The notes under the pieces are model-generated. The model was not told where the DNA came from and searched no databases. It worked only from the letters and a program-made list of their open reading frames with translations. The translations under genes were made by a program, and so were the position numbers. Shown here piece by piece: positions 1 to 5,301 of a DNA stretch of 6,959 nucleotides. Numbering within the stretch: the stretch's first letter is position 1; each line of letters begins with the position of its first letter. The stretch lies in assembly GCA_002501065.1 (NCBI GenBank), contig DLRK01000012.1, positions 1 to 6,959 of the forward strand, in the 5' to 3' direction. The stretch comes from Akkermansiaceae bacterium UBA7890. GTDB taxonomy: Bacteria > Verrucomicrobiota > Verrucomicrobiia > Verrucomicrobiales > Akkermansiaceae.

Positions 1-1
1 C

Positions 2-169
2 TGGATCAAGGAACAGGATGCCGCGCGAAACCCGGAACACAACGACTACCAGCATGCACACTATTGCTGGGGCGGCGAGGTCGTGAAGAAGATGTGGGAG
101 ACCTACCGACCCAAAGCCGACGACATCGGCACGGGCTCTCGTGCCCGCCGGAAGCAAACTCAACAATAA
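2..169 (+). CDS. C-terminal fragment of an unidentified protein
   Basis: The frame starting at base 2 is open from the window edge and ends at TAA 167-169, giving 55 residues. The fragment is rich in Trp, His and Tyr (for example DYQHAHYCWGGEVVKKMW at about residues 15-32) and ends in a basic, polar tail (RARRKQTQQ), as many natural C-termini do. I cannot assign a family with confidence. The D-x-x-H followed by HY, G and a hydrophobic helix loosely resembles the end of SGNH-type esterases such as the complete one at 724-1944, whose tail reads HYLGSGAFFARLGDSF. That is a pattern impression only. The start and most of the protein lie outside the window. Confidence 0.6.
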   Translation, partial: WIKEQDAARNPEHNDYQHAHYCWGGEVVKKMWETYRPKADDIGTGSRARRKQTQQ

Positions 170-183
170 GAGAAGCGTAGACG

Positions 184-198
184 GAGGTTCGCAACCTC
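184..198 (+). terminator. Short hairpin after the first gene, possible terminator
   Basis: GAGGTT (184-189) and AACCTC (193-198) form a perfect 6-bp stem with a 3-base loop, 14 bases after the stop codon of the gene ending at 169. There is no clear T-run after it (the next bases are AAGCGATTCG), so it is not a classical intrinsic terminator. The position is right for 3'-end formation or protection, but the stem is short enough to arise by chance. Confidence 0.25.
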
Positions 199-583
199 AA
201 GCGATTCGAGGGGTTTGATCTGGAAGTCGAACAGGGTATGGAGCAGTTCCAACAGACCAGGATGATTATCCTAGAACAAACTGAACGCGCACGGTTAATA
301 TGCTGACTATTCGATAGCCGTCAGCACAGGCTTCTTCGTGCGAAAGACTACGATAGGGGCGAACCAGCGCTTGCGGACCGACCCGGCAAAGTCGGCCGGC
401 TGAAGCAGATCGTTGGCGGGAGTATTTGAGACGATCGCAGGGAGGCCCAGGGCCCGGGGAAGGTGGGGGTGCAATAATCATATGAAAACTCACCCCTCGC
501 AATCCACGAACCATGAGTCAGGGTTGGGGTTATGGATTCTCACTTTTCTTCCTGATTCCATGTCCCCAGCTTGCTCGGCACCC

Positions 584-612
584 AGTTATCGAAGACAGAC
601 ATTTCGATAACT
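584..612. repeat. Perfect 10-bp inverted repeat
   Basis: AGTTATCGAA (584-593) and TTCGATAACT (603-612) are exact reverse complements separated by 9 bases (594-602). Unlike most hairpins in G+C-rich DNA, the arms are A+T-rich. On the plus strand a mixed pyrimidine stretch (CTTTTCC, from about 613) follows, so it could act as a weak terminator for plus-strand transcripts. It could equally be an operator-like site for a dimeric DNA-binding protein or a remnant recombination site. It lies inside the convergent gap, about 110 bp beyond the esterase stop. The repeat is certain; the function is not. Confidence 0.7.
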
Positions 613-700
613 CTTTTCCATCTTCCGTTGTAAAAGCCATTCCAAGACTGTCCTGCCTGCCCTCTTTGGATAAAGACAGACTACCTATTCCATTAAAGCC

Positions 701-717
701 AAGTGGTGAATCCACTT
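701..717 (-). terminator. Weak hairpin just after the esterase stop
   Basis: AAGTGG (701-706) and CCACTT (712-717) form a 6-bp stem with a 5-base loop, starting 6 bases beyond the esterase stop codon on the minus strand. In the minus-strand transcript it is followed by GGCUUUAAU, which has only a short U-run. The position fits a terminator for the esterase, but the stem is weak. Confidence 0.35.
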
Positions 718-723
718 TAACTA

Positions 724-1944
724 TTATTGCTTGGCCATCAGTTCGGCCATCGCCGTTGCGAAGGAGTCTCCGAGCCTGGCAAAGAATGCGCCACTGCCCA
801 GGTAATGGTAGGGGCGATCACTGCCCACGGTATCCCACTCATGGTAATGCTTGGGCCAACCCTTGCTGTAGATCTCATGCGAGAAAAGGGAGTAATCCTT
901 GTAGCTCTCGACCGACAGGACGTTGTCCTTGAATTCCGGCGCCTTGGCGGCCTCCCGCTGGGCTACCGAAACGGCATTCTTGTCCACGCTCTCCCTGGTC
1001 CTGTTGGTACCAAGGACACCAATGACAAAGGGCATCTCCGGAGTATCGTATTCCTTGCGCACGTCCTTGATGAAGTGAACCATCATGTCCCGGTAGTTAT
1101 TCCGGAATTCATCCGAGAACTGATCGTTGAAGCCCTGAAACCAGACGAATCCGGCCATCTCATGTCCGGCATCTGAATCATAGGCCGGATGGTTGTCCTT
1201 CAGGTTGGCGAGCACTTCACGGATGGCTTCATTCATCATCCTCCAGTTGAGGCCGGCATTCTTTCTGATCTCCTCCACCTTGTCGCCCGACTTCTGCTTT
1301 TCGTTCAGTTCGTAGTCATCCGCGGATGGCGGGCGGAAATCGTAATTGATGGACTTGCCGCCCCACGAGGTTTTGATCAGCAGGATGGGGCCGTCAGTTT
1401 TCTCTGCGATCGAGAGCCCGAATCCGAACTCGGGCCCCAGTTTCTTGTCTCCCCCGCCATAACCGACGCCGAGTTTTCCAGCCTTCCTGTTGCCGTCTGC
1501 AATCGAATTGATGTAAACCCGGTCCGAGACGACACACGACGAGATGACCTTTTCCTTATAAGCCTCATGCGCGTCCTTGAGTTTTTTCACCTCGGCTTCC
1601 AGGGCCGTTTTGCCGGCCCCTTCACTCATCGCCTTGATCTTGTCGTTGGAAATCCCGCCGGTGAGCTCATCGATCTTCCCGGCCTGGGTCAGCTGTTCCT
1701 CCAGCGCTTTCCCGGACAGTCCGCTGCCTTTCTTGAAGACCAGCTGGCGGAGCCTTTTGTCTCTCGCGTCGTCTGAGTGATACAAGGTCGCAAGGGTGTG
1801 GGAGTTCGCGTGACCGACCATGTTCGACTGACCCGCGAGGATGAAGATTTTCAGTTTCTCCCCGGCCACGACCGGGCTGGTGATCGCAAGAATCGAGGCG
1901 GCCATGGTCAACAGGGTGCCTTTCTTGATTGGTGTGTTATTCAT
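724..1944 (-). CDS. Secreted sialate O-acetylesterase-type SGNH hydrolase
   Basis: A 406-residue exported esterase of the SGNH superfamily (sialate O-acetylesterase / carbohydrate esterase family 6-like). By family, it would remove acetyl groups from sugars in the periplasm or outside the cell; the actual substrate cannot be read from the sequence. Residues 1-27 look like a signal peptide (KK, a hydrophobic core, then SPVVA before GEK). Block I is AGQSNM (37-42) with nucleophile Ser40, followed by KTSWGG (191-196) and WFQGFND (268-274). The likely catalytic acid and base are Asp376 and His380 in DRPYHYLGS. Residues 70-135 form an unusually charged, helix-prone segment between block I and the next conserved block. 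I chose ATG 1944 because the signal peptide begins there and AAAGAG lies about 8 bases upstream; the frame stays open to 2169, but that extension is Pro/Arg-rich and unlike protein. It stands alone on this strand, divergent from cimA. The family call is firm, the substrate is not. Confidence 0.88.
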   Translation of the reverse strand: MNNTPIKKGTLLTMAASILAITSPVVAGEKLKIFILAGQSNMVGHANSHTLATLYHSDDARDKRLRQLVFKKGSGLSGKALEEQLTQAGKIDELTGGISNDKIKAMSEGAGKTALEAEVKKLKDAHEAYKEKVISSCVVSDRVYINSIADGNRKAGKLGVGYGGGDKKLGPEFGFGLSIAEKTDGPILLIKTSWGGKSINYDFRPPSADDYELNEKQKSGDKVEEIRKNAGLNWRMMNEAIREVLANLKDNHPAYDSDAGHEMAGFVWFQGFNDQFSDEFRNNYRDMMVHFIKDVRKEYDTPEMPFVIGVLGTNRTRESVDKNAVSVAQREAAKAPEFKDNVLSVESYKDYSLFSHEIYSKGWPKHYHEWDTVGSDRPYHYLGSGAFFARLGDSFATAMAELMAKQ

Positions 1945-1992
1945 GATTAAGTCTCTTTCAGGTGATGGCACGATTGGATCCCGGGTCTCGAT

Positions 1993-2022
1993 AATCTTCA
2001 AGCAAGAGTTTGTTCGAAGATT
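1993..2022. promoter_or_regulatory. Long imperfect hairpin upstream of the esterase
   Basis: The 13-base arms 1993-2005 and 2010-2022 pair with one mismatch and one G-T wobble around a 4-base loop (GAGT). The site lies about 50 bp upstream of the esterase start and about 145 bp upstream of cimA, in the divergent intergenic region. It could be an operator for a dimeric regulator, a 5'-leader structure of the esterase mRNA, or a terminator-like barrier between the divergent transcripts. No T-run follows on either strand. I could not identify convincing -35/-10 boxes for either gene here. Confidence 0.5.
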
Positions 2023-2140
2023 TGTCGTCGGGGAGGATATGGCGTGGGGGGCGAAGGGTGTGAGGCGAGGATGATCTGAGGGGCTGCCGTGACGGGAAGC
2101 CTTTGGTATTGAGTTTGGGGAGACACCGGGGCAAGGTGCG

Positions 2141-2156
2141 CGCGCTCGCGAGCGCG
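2141..2156. promoter_or_regulatory. Perfect 16-bp G+C palindrome abutting the cimA ribosome binding site
   Basis: The 16 bases CGCGCTCGCGAGCGCG equal their own reverse complement. In RNA they can fold into a 6-bp all-G/C stem with a CGCG loop. The element ends where the probable Shine-Dalgarno sequence of cimA begins (GGGTGA, 2156-2161, 6 bases before ATG 2168). A folded stem would sit at the edge of the ribosome footprint, or the DNA could be an operator. Any regulatory role is inferred from position alone. Confidence 0.45.
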
Positions 2157-2167
2157 GGTGAAAGGGC

Positions 2168-3742
2168 ATGAGCGCAGCAGGAAAACAGGTCTCCCTCTAT
2201 GACACGACCCTCCGTGACGGAACACAGGGGGAGGGGTTCCAGTTGTCCGGCCTGGACAAGTTGCGCATCGCGCACCGCCTCGACGAGTTCGGGGTGGACT
2301 ACATCGAAGGGGGATGGCCGGGTTCGAATCCCAAGGATGTGGAATTCTTCAAGGCGGCCGCTGAAGAGGAGTGGAAGCACGCCCGGATCGCGGCCTTCGG
2401 CTCGACCCGTCGCCATGACCGGGCGGTGGAGGACGACGCCCAGGTGAAGCTGTTGATCGATGCCTGCACCCCGGTGATCACGATCTTCGGGAAGAGTTGG
2501 AAGCTCCACGTGACAGAGGTGCTCAAGACGACTCCCGAGGAGAATTTCGCCATGATCCGCGACACCGTTCGCTACCTGAAGGAAGCGGACAGGGAAGTGA
2601 TCTATGACGCCGAGCATTTCTTCGACGGTTACAAGGACGACAGTGAGCACGCCCTGCAGACCCTGGAGGCTGCCGCGGAGGGAGGAGCGGAATGCCTTGT
2701 GCTGTGCGACACCAATGGCGGGACCATGCCCGACGAGGTCGAGGCAATCTGCACGGCGGTGAAGGAGCGGGTGCCGGGGGTGCCCTTTGGCATTCACACC
2801 CACGACGATTCCGGGGTGGGCATCGCCAATGCCATCTCGGCAGTGAGTGTCGGGGCCGTGCAGGTGCAGGGAACAATCAACGGCTATGGCGAGCGCACGG
2901 GGAACTGCAACATGACCTCCCTCATTCCGATCCTGCAGCTCAAGCGCGGGATTGAAGTGGTGGACGATCTGACCAAGTTGAAGGAGCTCTCCTACTTTGT
3001 GGACGAGGTCTCCAACAATTCTCCCTACCACCGCGCACCCTTCGTGGGGCGCACCGCCTTCTCCCACAAGGGGGGGATGCACGTGAATGCGGTGCAGAAG
3101 GTGGCGCACAGTTATGAGCACATCCGCCCCGAGGAGGTGGGAAACGTCCAGATCATCCTGGTCAGTGAGCTCTCCGGGCAATCGAACATCCTGATGAAGG
3201 CCGAGGAGATCGGCCTGCCGCTGAAAAAGGGCAGTGCGGAAGCGAAGGCGGTGCTGGTCAAGGTCAAGGAGCAGGAGAAGGAGGGTTACTCCTACGAGGC
3301 GGCGGGTGGTTCGCTCGAGCTGCTCATCCGCCGCGAGATCGGGAAACACGAGAAACGCTGGGCCCTGCGCGAGTATCACTGCAGTTTCCGCCAGTACCGG
3401 GATGGTCACAACCCGGTTTGCGAGGCCACCGTGAAGATGGAAGTGAGAGGTGTGCCGGAGCACACCGCGGCGGAAGGCCACGGGGTGGTCAATGCCCTGG
3501 ACAAGGCTCTGCGCCAGGCCCTCATGCCGCACTTTCCCGCCATCGAGGGAGTCTCCCTTATCGATTACAAGGTGCGGATTGTGGACGGACACGCCGCCAC
3601 CGCAGCCAAGACCCGGGTCCAGATCGTGCACACTGATGGAGAGCGCAGCTGGGGGACGGTTGGGGTTTCCGACAGTATCATCGAGGCCAGCTGGATCGCC
3701 CTCACCGAGGGCATCGATCTCTTCCTGCAGCGGGAACAGTAG
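2168..3742 (+). CDS. cimA: (R)-citramalate synthase
   Basis: Condenses pyruvate with acetyl-CoA to (R)-citramalate in the cytoplasm, the first step of threonine-independent 2-oxobutyrate and isoleucine synthesis. The 524-residue length fits type II CimA. The N-terminal TIM barrel starts with SLYDTTLRDGTQGEGF (9-24), where GTQGEG is characteristic of CimA rather than 2-isopropylmalate synthase (usually GEQ). Other marks are YDAEHFFDGYK (146-156), metal-binding HTHDDSG (210-216, His210 and His212), GERTGN (241-246) and SHKGGMHV (299-306). From about residue 370 to the end there is a LeuA-like C-terminal dimer domain, which in this family is the site of feedback by the end product; isoleucine is expected here. 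The start at ATG 2168 is supported by GGGTGA 6 bases upstream and by the conserved motif beginning at residue 9. It is first in a plus-strand run; the DUF1080 gene follows 50 bp later and has no pathway link. No key residue appears to be missing. Confidence 0.96.
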   Translation: MSAAGKQVSLYDTTLRDGTQGEGFQLSGLDKLRIAHRLDEFGVDYIEGGWPGSNPKDVEFFKAAAEEEWKHARIAAFGSTRRHDRAVEDDAQVKLLIDACTPVITIFGKSWKLHVTEVLKTTPEENFAMIRDTVRYLKEADREVIYDAEHFFDGYKDDSEHALQTLEAAAEGGAECLVLCDTNGGTMPDEVEAICTAVKERVPGVPFGIHTHDDSGVGIANAISAVSVGAVQVQGTINGYGERTGNCNMTSLIPILQLKRGIEVVDDLTKLKELSYFVDEVSNNSPYHRAPFVGRTAFSHKGGMHVNAVQKVAHSYEHIRPEEVGNVQIILVSELSGQSNILMKAEEIGLPLKKGSAEAKAVLVKVKEQEKEGYSYEAAGGSLELLIRREIGKHEKRWALREYHCSFRQYRDGHNPVCEATVKMEVRGVPEHTAAEGHGVVNALDKALRQALMPHFPAIEGVSLIDYKVRIVDGHAATAAKTRVQIVHTDGERSWGTVGVSDSIIEASWIALTEGIDLFLQREQ

Positions 3743-3752
3743 GATTTCCTGC

Positions 3753-3782
3753 CGGGTAGACATCGCGGCCCGATCGGGTAGA
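3753..3782 (+). repeat. Direct 8-bp repeat and 10-bp palindrome between cimA and the DUF1080 gene
   Basis: CGGGTAGA occurs at 3753-3760 and again at 3775-3782, a spacing of 22 bp or about two helical turns. CCCGATCGGG at 3769-3778 is a perfect 10-bp palindrome overlapping the second copy. The second copy runs into the ribosome binding site of the next gene (AGGGGTG, from 3784). No T-run is present, so this is not an obvious cimA terminator. It could be an operator for the downstream genes or chance. Confidence 0.3.
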
Positions 3783-3792
3783 AAGGGGTGTC

Positions 3793-4407
3793 ATGAGACT
3801 CGCATTACTCGCTTTTCTTGCCGTTCCAGTCCTGGCCTTCGGAGATCATCACGGGAAGGGAACTCCCCTTTTCAACGGGAAGGACCTCACGGGGTGGAAA
3901 GTTCCCGGAGACAATATCTGGTGGTCGGTGACCGATGGGATGATCGTGGCCAGGAGCGGTCCCAGGAAGCGCGGGAGCAACCTGTGGACCGAGAAGGAAT
4001 ACACCGACTTCGACATGAGTTATGAATTCCGCTTCGACGGCAAGGGCGACTCGGGAGTGTTCCTGAGGGATGGTGGCCAGCAGATCCAGATCGGGATCTC
4101 CGGCTCGCTCAAGCGCGACATGACGGCCTCGCCCTACATTTCAGGCAAGGGTTATCCGGTGGAGGCGGAGGAGAAGAAGGGGGTCAAGGGAGTAAAGAAC
4201 CTCCTCAAGATCGACGAGTGGAACAGGATGCGGATCGTGGCGGTGGGGCCGAAGTACGATGTCTGGCTCAACGGGGCGCATGTGATGACTTACACCTCGG
4301 ATAAAGCCAGGGCAAAGGGGCCAATCGGTCTGCAACTCCACGGCAACAAGGTGATGTCGATCGATTTCCGCAACCTTGCGGTGAAGGAGCTCGCCGGGAA
4401 GGAGTAG
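3793..4407 (+). CDS. Secreted DUF1080 protein (3-keto-disaccharide hydrolase family)
   Basis: A single-domain, 204-residue exported protein of the DUF1080 family (Pfam 3-keto-disaccharide hydrolase), which has a concanavalin-like beta-sandwich fold. Characterised relatives hydrolyse 3-keto-glycosides, but many members are only annotated by domain. Residues 1-17 look like a signal peptide (MRLALLAFLAVPVLAFG). The family hallmark LFNGKDLTGW is at 26-35. Further family-like strands are NLWTEKEYTDFDMSYEFR (63-80), SGVFLR (87-92), EWNRMRI (142-148), DVWLNG (156-161) and GPIGLQLHG (176-184). The length matches a stand-alone domain with no fused cytochrome or binding module. AGGGGTG just upstream gives a good ribosome binding site. 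The lipoprotein gene starts 2 bp after the stop, so the two are probably translated together. The family is clear; the substrate and even catalytic activity are unproven. Confidence 0.92.
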   Translation: MRLALLAFLAVPVLAFGDHHGKGTPLFNGKDLTGWKVPGDNIWWSVTDGMIVARSGPRKRGSNLWTEKEYTDFDMSYEFRFDGKGDSGVFLRDGGQQIQIGISGSLKRDMTASPYISGKGYPVEAEEKKGVKGVKNLLKIDEWNRMRIVAVGPKYDVWLNGAHVMTYTSDKARAKGPIGLQLHGNKVMSIDFRNLAVKELAGKE

Positions 4408-4409
4408 GG

Positions 4410-5234
4410 TTGTCAGGGGTGGCAGTGAAGGGCATCTCCCTCCCGAACCGGAAACCGGTGAGACGCAGGTCGGTCCCGGTGTTGCGTGGGATCGTTTCAT
4501 GCTGTGCCCTTGTTGGGGCGGTGTTGGGAGTGACTGGTTGCGAACGGAAGGAGCAGGAGGAGCAGGAGACGGCTCTTCCGTCCGCGACAGGGTTCGCGTT
4601 GTTCGGTATTCCCGCCCGGCGTCAGGAAGGAGGGGCAGGATTGCCAGAGCTTGATGGTGTCCTTCCGCCGGGCGTGCGCGGGTTGAAGCTTGGAGCCTCA
4701 AGGGCCGAGGTGCGGAATCAGCGGGTTGCACATTACGGGGGTGAGAGCATGTCGGGACCGTTGGGATCACTGATCGAGCTTCATGGAAGCGGATCGGGGT
4801 CCTGCGCCGAGCGGTTGAGGCGGGGTTCGCCTGTCCCGCTGGACCGGCTGGAGGTTTTCTTCGGAACCGGGGGGGAGGGGGTCCGGGCAATCCGGATGAA
4901 TACCGAATATGGCAGGATGTCGCGCGATGTCGTCCTGGAACTGGGCGGGGCCCTCGGGAAAATCCTCGGAGAACCCGATCACGTTTTTGACCTTCGGCAG
5001 GGAGAGGTAGCCGGAATGCAGTGGATCTCCGGGGAGGGCCGCATCCGGCTGTGGTTCCATGATCCTCCCGGTTCCCCGGTCGTCGGTCAGTTGAGTATTG
5101 AGAATCCGCAGGAGATGATGACCGACACCGCCCTCAATCGTGATGTTGTGCTGGAGAAGAGGGGGGTCCAGGAGGGTGCCGCGACATTTCTGAAGGCCTT
5201 TCTGGAGCGGGCTCTTCCTGAAAACGGAGATTAG
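4410..5234 (+). CDS. Predicted lipoprotein of unknown function
   Basis: I do not recognise this 274-residue protein. A hydrophobic stretch (about residues 27-43) ends in a lipobox, V41-T42-G43-C44, preceded by RRR (18-20), so it is probably lipidated at Cys44 and membrane-anchored. A charged linker (ERKEQEEQE) follows. The soluble part contains LPPGVRGLKLGASRAEVR (85-102) and ALGKILGEPDHVF (181-193), then strand-like segments MQWISGEGRIRLWF (203-216) and VVGQLSIE (224-231). The G-x-x-L-G-x-S-x-x-E-V and LGEPD patterns recall BamE/SmpA-like modules, but the match is only suggestive. I chose TTG 4410 because GGAG at 4401-4404 lies 5 bases upstream; GTG 4425 (AGGGG upstream) and GTG 4458 are alternatives that shorten an otherwise long N-region. 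It begins 2 bp after the DUF1080 stop, suggesting coupling. The reading frame is well supported; the function is not. Confidence 0.75.
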   Translation: MSGVAVKGISLPNRKPVRRRSVPVLRGIVSCCALVGAVLGVTGCERKEQEEQETALPSATGFALFGIPARRQEGGAGLPELDGVLPPGVRGLKLGASRAEVRNQRVAHYGGESMSGPLGSLIELHGSGSGSCAERLRRGSPVPLDRLEVFFGTGGEGVRAIRMNTEYGRMSRDVVLELGGALGKILGEPDHVFDLRQGEVAGMQWISGEGRIRLWFHDPPGSPVVGQLSIENPQEMMTDTALNRDVVLEKRGVQEGAATFLKAFLERALPENGD

Positions 5235-5301
5235 TCACCGCCGGATTCACCTGCCCTTCGCCGTTGCTTTTCCCCGTGATTGGTGCGATGGCCCCGCGCA
5301 C

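Larger units (their letters stand above)
170..723. other. Long intergenic region with no convincing gene
   Basis: This stretch of about 550 bp separates a plus-strand gene end from a minus-strand gene end, so it is a convergent intergenic region. No open frame has a good start, ribosome binding site and family resemblance together. By eye the right half is more A+T-rich than the DNA beyond 2100. Three short frames read like protein: plus 181-306, minus 307-474 and minus 540-680. The last is Trp-rich and ends in TGA at 542-540. They could be relics of decayed genes or chance. The region also holds inverted repeats at 184-198, 584-612 and 701-717. I see no tRNA, CRISPR array or insertion sequence ends. 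Confidence 0.6.

Noticed and set aside
727..1776. Plus-strand open frames opposite the esterase (727-1176 and 1189-1776)
   Set aside because: Shadows of the esterase reading frame; no motifs, and the minus strand carries the SGNH blocks.
1945..2169. 75-residue N-terminal extension of the esterase
   Set aside because: Pro/Ser/Arg-rich, would precede a normal signal peptide, and overlaps the cimA start; ATG 1944 has its own ribosome binding site and starts the signal peptide.
2168..3742. 2-isopropylmalate or homocitrate synthase instead of citramalate synthase
   Set aside because: The RDGTQGEGF motif and overall length and pattern match type II CimA rather than LeuA or homocitrate synthase.
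1958..3763. 601-codon open frame on the minus strand opposite cimA
   Set aside because: Longer than cimA but an antisense shadow: rich in His, Leu, Arg and Gly with no family motifs, while the plus strand encodes an unmistakable CimA with all catalytic motifs.
4141..4890. 249-codon minus-strand open frame across the DUF1080-lipoprotein junction
   Set aside because: Pro/Arg-rich low-complexity translation typical of antisense frames in G+C-rich DNA; no start signal or family.
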